NCBI RefSeq assembly: GCF_003071065.1
Contig: NZ_QCXX01000003.1
Location: forward strand, 636,687-700,686
Reading direction: 5' to 3'
Origin: Sphingobacterium athyrii
Lineage (GTDB): Bacteria > Bacteroidota > Bacteroidia > Sphingobacteriales > Sphingobacteriaceae
DNA length: 64,000 nt
Shown in pieces: positions 36,859 through 45,280 of this stretch; the first letter of the stretch is position 1; each line of letters begins with the position of its first letter. The notes beneath the pieces were generated by a model. The model searched no databases. It worked only from the letters and a program-made list of their open reading frames with translations, and had not been told where the DNA came from. The position numbers and the translations under genes were made by a program.

Positions 36859-38241
36859 ATGCTAGAAAAAAGTTTTGGTGCTATGTTCTTTTTGAAGACA
36901 CCAGAGAAAAAGGAAAATTTAAGAGTAGTTTATCTTAGAATTACAGTCGATGGAATTCCAAAAGAGATTTCTACTAAAAGAAAATGGGAATCAACCCGTT
37001 GGAATCAAAAAAATGAAAGAGCTACTGGAAATAAGGAAGATGCTAAGTCTTTAAATTACTTCCTGGATTCCCTGAGTACCCGCATTGCAAACTATCGGAC
37101 TGAACTGATCAATAATGACCAGACGATTACTTCACAGAAACTTATTGATTTTGTGAAAGGGAAAAACGTATCGAAAGTAAAAGTTCTTGAGGAATTTACT
37201 GAACATAACGCCGAGATACTTGCATTGGTAGAGACGAAAGAATATGCAGTTGGAACGTATGGACGTTATCAGATTGCCAAATCACATGTGGCAAAGTTTA
37301 TAAAATCCAAGTACAACCGCGATGATCTTGAATTTAGGGAGCTGAACTTTGCTTTTATTAGAGATTATGAACTGTATCTAAAAACTGTCCGGAACTGTAG
37401 TAACAATACTGCACTGAAATATATTGCCAATTTTAAAACAATAGTCCTCAGGGCAATTGCAAAAGACATTATTCCAAGGGATCCATTTAAGCTTTTTAAG
37501 AGCAAAAAAGTAAAGATCAAAAAGAAGCCACTTTCCACCGATGAACTTCATAGGCTTGAAGCTAAAGTCTTTTCTTCCGAAAGGCTATCTTTAATCAGAG
37601 ATGTATTCGTTTTTCAGTGCTATACTGGATTGGCATACATTGATGCGTATCAATTAAAGCCAACTGACATAAAAAAAGGAATTGATGGAAGTTTATGGAT
37701 TATGTCAAGCCGTCAAAAATCAAAATCTGAGACCGATATTCCGCTATTACCAAAGGCGATAGAAATTATGGAGCGATATAAGGATCATCCCCTTTGTATC
37801 CAAAGAGGTACTGTTTTACCCGTAAAAACTAATCAAAAAATGAATGAATATCTCAAAGAAATTGCGGTTCTATGTGAATTGGAAGATACTTTGAACACGC
37901 ACAAGGCGCGACGAACATTCGGTAGTACCGTTACTCTTAAAAACGGTGTGCCACTTCATATTGTAAAGGAGATGATGGGACATTATTCTGTTAAGCAAAC
38001 GGAGGAATATGCCATTACTGAGCAGGAATCTGTAAGTATAGAAATGCAACAATTGAAAGAGAAATTAAGTAGAGATAATAAAATAAGTGAAAATCCTATG
38101 GATTTATTACTGAAACTACAGCAGGAAATTGCCGGGTTACAGCCTCAAAAAGAAAATGACGAAACTGTTCAGTTTCATGAAAAATTGAAAACAATTACCG
38201 CTAGACTGGATGCTATTAGTGAGATACTTTTAAGTAAATAA
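36859..38241 (+). CDS. Tyrosine recombinase/integrase of an integrative element
   Basis: The 460-residue protein has the three-part layout of Bacteroidetes integrases: an N-terminal arm-binding domain (FLKTPEKKENLRVVYLRI), a SAM-like core-binding domain (about 110-215) and a catalytic domain (about 225-395). Catalytic residues seen are the hairpin Lys in RQKSKSETDIPL, His348 and Arg351 in THKARRTF, His375 in MGHYS and the nucleophile Tyr384 in EEYA. The usual first Arg (in YTGLR) is Ala259 here. A tail of about 70 helical residues follows. Beside tRNA-Ser, it should insert the element at the tRNA 3' end. Confidence 0.92.
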   Translation: MLEKSFGAMFFLKTPEKKENLRVVYLRITVDGIPKEISTKRKWESTRWNQKNERATGNKEDAKSLNYFLDSLSTRIANYRTELINNDQTITSQKLIDFVKGKNVSKVKVLEEFTEHNAEILALVETKEYAVGTYGRYQIAKSHVAKFIKSKYNRDDLEFRELNFAFIRDYELYLKTVRNCSNNTALKYIANFKTIVLRAIAKDIIPRDPFKLFKSKKVKIKKKPLSTDELHRLEAKVFSSERLSLIRDVFVFQCYTGLAYIDAYQLKPTDIKKGIDGSLWIMSSRQKSKSETDIPLLPKAIEIMERYKDHPLCIQRGTVLPVKTNQKMNEYLKEIAVLCELEDTLNTHKARRTFGSTVTLKNGVPLHIVKEMMGHYSVKQTEEYAITEQESVSIEMQQLKEKLSRDNKISENPMDLLLKLQQEIAGLQPQKENDETVQFHEKLKTITARLDAISEILLSK

Positions 38242-38326
38242 AGCCTTAAAAAAATAAGGATTTACGATGGTTATTTTTTATGATAAAAATCTGTAAATTT
38301 ATATAGCATCTAATTGTGAGGATAAA

Positions 38327-38572
38327 ATGGTTAGTCTCTTTGATAAAAACAAGTTTGAAATCGAAATAGAAGGCTTGAAAATTGCTATAGTTGAACATAC
38401 ATTAAAAGATCAGCAGGTGTATCGCCTTGTTTTTGATGATAATAGATCGCCATTAGTAATCACCTCAGCAAAAACATGGAACGGCGAAGTGTGGACAAGC
38501 ATACCCCAGGGAAGACAGAGCGAAGCAGAGCTATTTGGAAAAGAAATTTGTAAACATTTAAAAAATCAATAG
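38327..38572 (+). CDS. Hypothetical 81-residue protein
   Basis: The protein is mostly beta strand in the first 60 residues (FEIEIEGLKIAIVEH, VYRLVFDD) with a short C-terminal helix. No family is recognised. One base separates it from the SRAP gene, so both belong to one transcript. It may be a small accessory of that protein or an unrelated element gene. Confidence 0.55.
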   Translation: MVSLFDKNKFEIEIEGLKIAIVEHTLKDQQVYRLVFDDNRSPLVITSAKTWNGEVWTSIPQGRQSEAELFGKEICKHLKNQ

Positions 38573-38573
38573 T

Positions 38574-39401
38574 ATGTGTTATTATAATGGACAACGTGTA
38601 TCAAGAGATGAATTTATACGTCTCATGGATCTGGAGAAAGCTGTTATGAACTATGATTTTCTAGATCAGGAAATTCACGAAGGATTTAATTACGAAAACA
38701 TTGCGGTATTGCGTCCCACAGAGGACAAATGCAACTTTGATATCGTCCAAATGGAATGGGGCTTTATTCCTTCGTATGTAAAAAATAGAGAAAATGTGAA
38801 AAAGATGCGCTTTGGTTACAAAGACGATAAGGGAAAATGGCATCAGCCTTATACAACATTGAATGCAAAAGGTGAAGAACTTTTAATGATAGATGAAAGT
38901 ACCGGTCGTGAAAAAATGTTTCGCAAGGCAGCATTGGAAAGAAGATGTCTGATCCTATCCAGTGAATTCTATGAGTGGCAGCATATCTTCCGAAAAAACA
39001 AAAGAACAGGTGAGCCGCTAAAAACAGCAGACAAATTCCCCTACCATATTGGACTAAAGAATAAAGAATACTTTTTTATCGCAGCAATATGGCAGAATTG
39101 GACAGATAAAGATACAGGAGAAACTGTGGATACTGTAGCCCTTGTAACTACAGAAGCCAATGCCTTGATGAAGCAAATCCACAACTCTAAAAATCGAATG
39201 CCAACGATGCTCCCTGATGAGCTGGCCTGGGAATGGATGATGGAAGATCTGAGTGAAGAAAGGATCACAGAATTGGCTACTTACCAGATCAGTCCATCTG
39301 AAATGGAAGCATATACGATTGAAAAAGATTTCAGAACTACAGGAACTCCTACAAAAGCATTTGTCTACGAAGAAGTTCCTGAATTAAATTATGAAATCTA
39401 G
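38574..39401 (+). CDS. SOS response-associated peptidase (SRAP/HMCES/YedK-like)
   Basis: The family forms a covalent thiazolidine link to abasic sites in single-stranded DNA and so protects forks. The 275 residues start with Met-Cys2, the Cys that becomes the N-terminal nucleophile. They also contain CLILSSEFYEWQH (catalytic Glu), TLNAKGEE (the NARxE region in altered form) and KQIHNSKNRMPTMLP (catalytic His). Such genes are frequent cargo near integrases and may shield transfer intermediates in single-stranded form. Confidence 0.88.
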   Translation: MCYYNGQRVSRDEFIRLMDLEKAVMNYDFLDQEIHEGFNYENIAVLRPTEDKCNFDIVQMEWGFIPSYVKNRENVKKMRFGYKDDKGKWHQPYTTLNAKGEELLMIDESTGREKMFRKAALERRCLILSSEFYEWQHIFRKNKRTGEPLKTADKFPYHIGLKNKEYFFIAAIWQNWTDKDTGETVDTVALVTTEANALMKQIHNSKNRMPTMLPDELAWEWMMEDLSEERITELATYQISPSEMEAYTIEKDFRTTGTPTKAFVYEEVPELNYEI

Positions 39402-39458
39402 CTGATCTAATCCTAATGTGCGTCATTTGTCCAAAGTTTTAGGCTTAATTCTAACTCA

Positions 39459-40007
39459 CTATAAACCAAAAGTTCGATATGCATTTGCTGAGTATATCCC
39501 TTCACCATAGCCATTCGGTTTATTATTGAACGTAAAACGAAGGGAATCTTGTAGAACTTTTTTATTAAAAGGAATATGAATAGCTGAAGCAGTCTTATTT
39601 TGAATTCTGGAACGTAATGCGTCAGGAAGCTTTGGTAAAAGTGGAGCACAATCATAAATTGGCGTCTTAATATCTACATAGGTAACTATTATTGGTATCT
39701 TACAGGTATCAACCGCGTACTCAATTTCAAAAGGTACCCAATCGTCATCCTGATTTGTTGTTTCCCCTATAATTAGCACCATATTTTTACTACTATTTAA
39801 CCTTTCTCGTAAACTTCGTCTTAATGTCTCCTTCGAGCTACTATCACGAACCGCTGCTGTTTTATCGTGACTATTCACTATACAAAAATCATCACCTGCT
39901 TTCTCCGACCATGCCTTTATTAAATTATAATATCTTATATCTGAATTAAGTGGGTAATTTGTCCCATTTGCATGGAATGCTACATAAGTCCCGTTTCTAT
40001 ATGCCAT
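39459..40007 (-). CDS. TIR-like domain protein, candidate ThsB of a type II Thoeris system
   Basis: The 182-residue protein is one TIR-like domain (DUF1863/MTH538 type). It begins with YVAFHANGT and a DIRYYNLIKAW helix, includes SSKETLRRSLRERLNSSKNMVLIIGE (the strand following the helix of the flavodoxin-like fold), and WVPFEIEYAV, where Glu94 lies in the E-x-x-x-A arrangement of the catalytic Glu of NAD-using TIR proteins. In Thoeris, ThsB senses phage and makes a nucleotide signal. It follows the TM-macro gene by 16 bases on the same strand. Confidence 0.82.
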   Translation of the reverse strand: MAYRNGTYVAFHANGTNYPLNSDIRYYNLIKAWSEKAGDDFCIVNSHDKTAAVRDSSSKETLRRSLRERLNSSKNMVLIIGETTNQDDDWVPFEIEYAVDTCKIPIIVTYVDIKTPIYDCAPLLPKLPDALRSRIQNKTASAIHIPFNKKVLQDSLRFTFNNKPNGYGEGIYSANAYRTFGL

Positions 40008-40023
40008 ATTGATTACTTTTTTT

Positions 40024-40905
40024 CTATGGTAAATAATGTTTTAAAAGATCACGAACCTCAAATAGATTCACTCCAAATTCTTCTGCATCTGAAGGATGCA
40101 CAACAATGATCAATTTTCTGCTGAAAAGATTATGTTCGCTTGCCTGTGTAAATGACTGCGCCAATCGTGCAATTACTCTTTTTCTGTGAGTTTTTACTCT
40201 TCCACGTCCAGTACCTACTAAAGGCAAAACAATAGGATCATTCTCCCCTTTGGTCGCAATATAATCCCATAGCCCATCCATAGCATTAAGTACATCCGCT
40301 AATGTGGAACCTGCTGTATTATCATAACTTAGATTCGACATTGCAAGCCAGTAAAATGTTTCTCCACCAATATCAATCCTGACAGTAGTGCCAAGCGGAT
40401 ACTTCTTATCTTTCCCTGCTATTTTTTGAAAATTAATTGAATTTATACCAACGAGTGAATTTGTGATTAGATTATCGAGAGATGGAAGGTTCTGAGAAAA
40501 ATATCTCTTGGTAAACTGTCCCTGCAAACTTCCTTCTGCGATAATACCACTTTGGATATCTGTATCAAAAGTAGTGTTTGTACTGATAACTTTTTGACCC
40601 TTTTCATTAAAAAGATCTCCGATCTTAACAATAATAACCTGATCTCTACCAGCCACTTTATAAGTTATTTTGGTTAAGGGTCTTCTTGTTATGATGACAA
40701 CAATTAGCGAAATCCCTACAAGAATAAGAAATACATAAGAAGGGAACTTATCAGGCTGTAAAAGTTTAAAAAAGGAAGCCATTTCGACAAAAGTCCAAAA
40801 TGCCCCAAGGACTGCCAAAAACATTTTTAGAGAATCTGCCGTCCATAATGCATATTCCCAATATGACCTTGTCTTAATAGACTGCCATGTGTAACTTAAA
40901 TTCAT
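40024..40905 (-). CDS. Transmembrane-macro domain protein, candidate ThsA effector of type II Thoeris
   Basis: The 293-residue protein has two transmembrane helices (about 26-46 and 56-73) and then a DUF6430/macro-like domain (about 85-290), with ISTNTTFDTDIQSG, SLQGQFTKRYF and VLPLVGTGRGRV (the second ligand loop of macro domains). In type II Thoeris this kind of protein is the effector that binds an ADP-ribose-based signal made by the TIR partner and then damages the membrane. The pair with the TIR gene makes the assignment strong. The activity is inferred from the family. Confidence 0.82.
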   Translation of the reverse strand: MNLSYTWQSIKTRSYWEYALWTADSLKMFLAVLGAFWTFVEMASFFKLLQPDKFPSYVFLILVGISLIVVIITRRPLTKITYKVAGRDQVIIVKIGDLFNEKGQKVISTNTTFDTDIQSGIIAEGSLQGQFTKRYFSQNLPSLDNLITNSLVGINSINFQKIAGKDKKYPLGTTVRIDIGGETFYWLAMSNLSYDNTAGSTLADVLNAMDGLWDYIATKGENDPIVLPLVGTGRGRVKTHRKRVIARLAQSFTQASEHNLFSRKLIIVVHPSDAEEFGVNLFEVRDLLKHYLP

Positions 40906-41054
40906 GTTAATACTTTCGGTTAATAGTTTTCTTATGCGGCAATATAGTCATTTCTTTGTAAATCATAAAAATTACTTTTGGATTTTAGGAATTATGGCTA
41001 AATAGATGCTGAATTTGAGTAAAAATATACTATTATTCACCGTTCATAACAGAA

Positions 41055-41621
41055 TTAAAAGATCCATGATGGAGTTGGCCCATGCGGAAACTTCCATTCA
41101 ACACCAGTTTCCATTGTTAAGTGTGTCAAAGTATTATGTAGTGACTCATACATATACCCATCTAAAAACTCAAACAATGGAGCCCAATGTTTTGGAGCCC
41201 CTAACCAAATCCCAATCTCAAATTTCGGCGTGATCATAAAGCTAGAATCTACATAATTAACTTCAATGCCCTTTTCCAAAGTAGAAAGCTCCCCATGATG
41301 CGCATACTTCGCATGCCTTAAATCAATTATTTCTTTGTGAACAATCATAAGTTCAGTTGGAATAATTTGTTCTTTTAATACCGTTGTTCCTGTTCCCTTA
41401 CCAAAAATTCTTCCGTACGAAACAATTATACTGGTCGTAAGCGCCTCCATTTGCAAAATATCCTTCTGCATGTCATCGGATTTTCGAAAATTAGCTAAGC
41501 ATGAATACCAAAACCGAATGTTAGCAATAGCATAAATATTTAGGAGCATCTTTCCCATCTGCTCAATTTGCTTTTTATGTTTGGCTAGTATTTCATTAAT
41601 TTCATTTTCAGATTTTTCCAT
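41055..41621 (-). CDS. HEPN-like hypothetical protein
   Basis: The 188-residue protein is helical and contains LRHAKYAHHGE, in which Arg102 and His108 form an Rx5H pattern like the RNase motif of HEPN domains (Rx4-6H). The preceding helices (about 15-75) fit a HEPN bundle. I do not recognise a named family. It lies 149 bases upstream of the TM-macro gene and may be a further defence component or a companion of the AlbA-type gene upstream, from which it is separated by 74 bases. Confidence 0.55.
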   Translation of the reverse strand: MEKSENEINEILAKHKKQIEQMGKMLLNIYAIANIRFWYSCLANFRKSDDMQKDILQMEALTTSIIVSYGRIFGKGTGTTVLKEQIIPTELMIVHKEIIDLRHAKYAHHGELSTLEKGIEVNYVDSSFMITPKFEIGIWLGAPKHWAPLFEFLDGYMYESLHNTLTHLTMETGVEWKFPHGPTPSWIF

Positions 41622-41695
41622 TAAAATAGGTCGTTTATAAATTAGTAGGATTCGTTTCCATAGATAGCGGGTCTTTTTTACTATGATATAATACC

Positions 41696-42733
41696 CTAAA
41701 ATAACAGGTCAGATTTTGGTACAGTAAAAATCTTACGCAATGGTCCATCCAGAAAATCATCACATCTCGCAATAATCTCCAATTGAACATCACTCGGATT
41801 GTCAAAGAAAATAGCAATCTGGCCATTAAAAATATCTGGAGTTTCTGAATCCTGCTTTACTGTTACCGCAAATTTATCCAAACGTTCGGGTAAACGTTCA
41901 AAAACATCATAATTCAAGTTCTTTCTGTGTTCAACATAGGTGCTTACAGCTATTGCATATGATGCTATACCTGCAGATAATCCACGCATAAAAGAATTTG
42001 TGGCATCATCTCTTTTTTCTTCGTCAATCATTCTCTCAAGATCCTGTTTAGGAATGACCCTGTAATCCGGTGATTTTTTAATTCGTACTTCAACATCAAA
42101 CTCAATAGACTTCTTGGAGGTGTTAATGGCATCAACCTTAAAATGCCTGAATTTCGTTCCCCGCAAATCTGGCTCGGTAAAATTTAAATTAGAAACAAGG
42201 AATGTAAGATCATTACTCCTGTCCTCAACTGCGGCATGCCGAAATTTATACATTTTTTCAAAATCGTCACGTCTTAATTTTCTTGTAGATGTTCCAATCC
42301 TCACAAATCCACTTCCTGTATCAAAACGAAAGCCATTTACATTCAAGTCCTTTTTAAATAAGTAAGGGAACTTATCATTCTCGAACAATCTAAAAAATGC
42401 CAATCTATGTTCATTGTACATGATCTCACAATACTCAAAATTGATTTCCGGTTCGATATATTCATTAGCATATTGCTGATAAGTTGCCTGATCATTAAGG
42501 TTTTCTATTGATACAAAACGATCCGCCGTATCGCTATCATCTTTAACCCCTACAATGATATACTTATCTTCAGCAGTAGTAAGATTAGCGAAGGCCATTA
42601 TATCCTTTAAAAATTCTGGTTTTTTCATTGCCTGCCTTTCAATTGGATATTGCTCCTCTTTAAAGTCCAAATGTGAATATTCACTTTCATCCTCTATCTT
42701 GCTAATAACTGTTTCTTTGATTTTTGCGTTCAT
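41696..42733 (-). CDS. AlbA/Schlafen-domain putative nucleic acid-binding protein
   Basis: The 345-residue protein opens with an AlbA_2/Schlafen core: SEYSHLDFKEEQYP, LKDIMAFANLTTAEDKYIIVGVKDD and VRIGTSTRKLRRDDFEKMY (about residues 10-165), the segment usually called divergent AAA_4. The C-terminal part (about 180-345) is predicted beta-rich and unassigned. Related proteins are nucleases, transcription factors or defence proteins; a particular role cannot be chosen. ATG 42733 is preferred because the longer form adds nine odd residues. It lies in the minus-strand defence block. Confidence 0.65.
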   Translation of the reverse strand: MNAKIKETVISKIEDESEYSHLDFKEEQYPIERQAMKKPEFLKDIMAFANLTTAEDKYIIVGVKDDSDTADRFVSIENLNDQATYQQYANEYIEPEINFEYCEIMYNEHRLAFFRLFENDKFPYLFKKDLNVNGFRFDTGSGFVRIGTSTRKLRRDDFEKMYKFRHAAVEDRSNDLTFLVSNLNFTEPDLRGTKFRHFKVDAINTSKKSIEFDVEVRIKKSPDYRVIPKQDLERMIDEEKRDDATNSFMRGLSAGIASYAIAVSTYVEHRKNLNYDVFERLPERLDKFAVTVKQDSETPDIFNGQIAIFFDNPSDVQLEIIARCDDFLDGPLRKIFTVPKSDLLF

Positions 42734-42955
42734 GCTATAAAAATAATAACTCCATAGCAAAAAATAGACTCAATTCCTTACAAATGAAGACAAATCTTTG
42801 TTTTGTCGTTAAATGAAAAATTTACTTCACAAACTACCAGTGATGAAAACTGTCATTTTTCCATAATAAGATTTACAACCTAACATTTTTTTTAGCCTTA
42901 ACGACATTTGTAAATCGTTAATTTTCGGTTTATTCCTTATGAATAAAATAGGAAT

Positions 42956-43960
42956 TTATGATTCATCATCTTCCGGAAACTCGCCAATCTCTGTATGCTG
43001 ATTGGGAATTGAAGGAGTCACCCTATCTTCAAATCGATCCATTGGAAAATCGGACAGAAATATATCCTCTTCCGGTGTTGTTGGCCGATCATTCGATCGA
43101 AAGATCCTACTGGTTGGTATAAAGCTCACATTGATACTGCCGTCATCCATCATCCAACCACTAATTGCATATTCAATCCCTTTTTCAAAATTTACATCGA
43201 CAGGCAGGGTAAATACCTTTGAGAATTTCGGAGACCTTGCTGACGGAGGATCACGTTTGACGGGCAGATTAAACGTATACGAATCAATCGCCTCATCAAC
43301 GACCAGCGCTTTCAAACGTCGACTTGTATTTCCACTATCCTGCCCTTGCAGAAATTCAATGTCCTCACTGGGGATAAATTCCACTACTTTCGACCCTTCG
43401 CGTTTGACTTCAAGTAAGCCCCGACGTACAAGAGTTTTGACAACCGACCATGTTTCATCAAAACCATTTTTAGTAAATAATTCTGAAAAGATCAGCCGTT
43501 TATCTCTCAGAAATATAATCTGTTTCAAAACATACAATTCTTCAGGACTGAGTTTCTTTAAGCGACCAAGTTTCTTTTTATCAAACAGATCACCCCCTAG
43601 TCCTTTCTCAAGTGCTTGATGGGTTTCCTCCCATTCTTCTTCAATACGTTCCTGATAGAGTCTTTCACAGTGATCACAGCGGTTTATATCTTGTGCTGCA
43701 ATCTTCTTGAAGCTACTCTGGGCGGTCATCTCCTTACTAATATCATTTCCGCATTCACTACAAGCGCCAAAGCTCATTTGACAGAAAGAGTTTTTAGCAA
43801 TAATTTCTCCAAGCTGAGTTAAAGTAAGACCGTATTGCGCTTTAAGAACCGCAGGTCTATAGACAAATTTTCCGTCTTCAAGTTCCCAGTACTTTTCGAT
43901 AATTTCACGATCATTCTCCGCAGTATTGGCGGTTATTTTTATTTCATAGGTTTTCATCAT
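42956..43960 (-). CDS. Zinc-ribbon and winged-helix-like hypothetical protein
   Basis: The 334-residue protein contains two CxxC pairs, Cys67/Cys70 (CSEC) and Cys95/Cys98 (CDHC), which could hold one zinc. A basic helical stretch follows, then a winged-helix-like segment (about 130-210) around LSPEELYVLKQI and VKTLVRRGLLEVKREG. The C-terminal third is acidic and predicted disordered at the end (EFPEDDES). This suggests a DNA- or RNA-binding regulator. No named family is recognised. It is the first gene of the minus-strand block and divergent from the SSB operon. Confidence 0.55.
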   Translation of the reverse strand: MMKTYEIKITANTAENDREIIEKYWELEDGKFVYRPAVLKAQYGLTLTQLGEIIAKNSFCQMSFGACSECGNDISKEMTAQSSFKKIAAQDINRCDHCERLYQERIEEEWEETHQALEKGLGGDLFDKKKLGRLKKLSPEELYVLKQIIFLRDKRLIFSELFTKNGFDETWSVVKTLVRRGLLEVKREGSKVVEFIPSEDIEFLQGQDSGNTSRRLKALVVDEAIDSYTFNLPVKRDPPSARSPKFSKVFTLPVDVNFEKGIEYAISGWMMDDGSINVSFIPTSRIFRSNDRPTTPEEDIFLSDFPMDRFEDRVTPSIPNQHTEIGEFPEDDES

Positions 43961-44829
43961 AATGGGTGCATATTTTATTTATTACAGAAAAGGATCATTG
44001 TGCAATTGAGGTTACGCTAATTGCATTATTCCGAAGCTTAAATGTAAGAAAATATGGAATATCGTATGTGACATGAAATTAATAGAAAATAAAAATATTA
44101 CGATCGTAACACCAGTGAATTTGTTGCAATAAACAATACTTTATGACCTGTTTGAAATCATTATTTACAGCCATGGATTAGTCCACATCTCATATTGCCA
44201 CCATCACGTATTGTGACGTGCCCATTTCCTTCTTCCCCCGGCATTGAATCAGCACGCAAGGATATGGTCGTGCTATCCACGCTATCTTTTGATCGCAAAA
44301 GGATGTTGTTGCTATCACTCACGCAAAGAGATATCTTTCATAACAATTTTCGATTTTAAAAGGCATATTCTTTTCCCCTTCTAGAGCCAAAGCACATTTA
44401 CAGCATACACTTCGTCTTTGCTGCAAAAGAGCTTTTGGCTATCCACCGAATAGAAAATTGAAAGCTTGCCCCACTCCTATTCCGCACTATACCACCTTCC
44501 AATTCCCTATGGATTCGCATTTTTTTTAACCACTATTTTTTTTATGAAAATTAAAGAAATCACTTTTTGTCAAAAGAACAGAATAAAAAGGAAGTGAAGG
44601 TACTTCGGGTAGCCATCCCACTTCCCGCAAAAGACTACGGCATAAACACAGGCAGCCGCAAAATCCCATCCTTTATTCCGTTTCCTTTTGCCTACGCCAT
44701 TACCCGATGTCCTGATTGACTTTCTTTTTTTCCTGTTTTTTCTTTTGAAAAAAATGATTAGGGCGGAGCCCGCAGGACAGGAAGGGAGACAAACGTAACA
44801 AGATTGTACAACAACTAAAAACAAAGGTT
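43961..44829. other. Long intergenic region before the SSB operon
   Basis: An 869-base stretch with no intact gene. It holds a possible decayed minus-strand frame at 44161-44337, a G/C-rich AT-poor stretch at about 44590-44720 that is unlike its surroundings, and a short palindrome GGGCGGAGCCC at 44760-44770, about 70 bases ahead of ssb. The leader of the SSB operon must lie here. An 84-codon minus frame (44570-44824) shows no protein-like pattern and is not accepted. Confidence 0.6.
44161..44337 (-). pseudogene. Possible gene remnant
   Basis: After a stop at 44338-44340 the minus strand is open for 58 codons without a start codon at its head. The translation reads like a natural protein: SVDSTTISLRADSM, EEGNGHVTIRDGG and MRCGLIHGCK at the end. 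Upstream, two other frames continue with protein-like pieces (KCALALEGEKNMPF and LFCSKDEVYAVNVLW), as expected of a gene broken by frameshifts. No family is recognised, and a chance frame cannot be excluded. Confidence 0.3.
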
Positions 44830-45231
44830 ATGAACATTACAGGAAGACTGACACAGGATGCAACCGTCAGCACAACACCAACAGGAAAACAGGTCGTAAA
44901 TTTTTCGATCGCAGTAAACGACAGCTACAAAAACAAGGACGGACAACGAATCGACCAGACCGTATTTATTGACTGTGCTTATTGGCTTACCGCTAAGGTA
45001 GCTGCATGGCTATCGCAGGGGCTATTAGTGGAACTCACAGGACGGATAAGCGCAAGGGCGTGGCTGTCAGGTGACGGAACAGCAAAGGCAGGAATAAATT
45101 TCCACACTTCTTCAATCAAGCCTTTGGCAAGACCATCAAAAAAGGAAGATGACGCTGTACAACCAAGTACATCGAAGAAAAATCAGGAGAATGCGCAAAA
45201 ACAAGGGGCTGATGATGACCTGCCTTTCTAA
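44830..45231 (+). CDS. ssb: Single-stranded DNA-binding protein
   Basis: The 133-residue protein has the OB fold of bacterial SSB: MNITGRLTQDATVSTTPTGK, VVNFSIAVNDSYKNKDG and VFIDCAYWLTAKVAAWL, then an acidic-ended tail with ADDDLPF, the protein-interaction tip. It is shorter than chromosomal SSB. In this setting it is a plasmid/ICE-type SSB that would coat single-stranded DNA during transfer or replication. It is the first gene of the PRTRC operon. Confidence 0.93.
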   Translation: MNITGRLTQDATVSTTPTGKQVVNFSIAVNDSYKNKDGQRIDQTVFIDCAYWLTAKVAAWLSQGLLVELTGRISARAWLSGDGTAKAGINFHTSSIKPLARPSKKEDDAVQPSTSKKNQENAQKQGADDDLPF

Positions 45232-45280
45232 GCTGACATTAATCAATCACAAAATTTTCAACCCAAAAAAAATAGAAATC

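Noticed and set aside
44570..44824. 84-codon minus-strand frame before ssb
   Set aside because: Low-complexity Lys/Arg and Phe runs, no domain, and it lies in the likely leader of the ssb operon.
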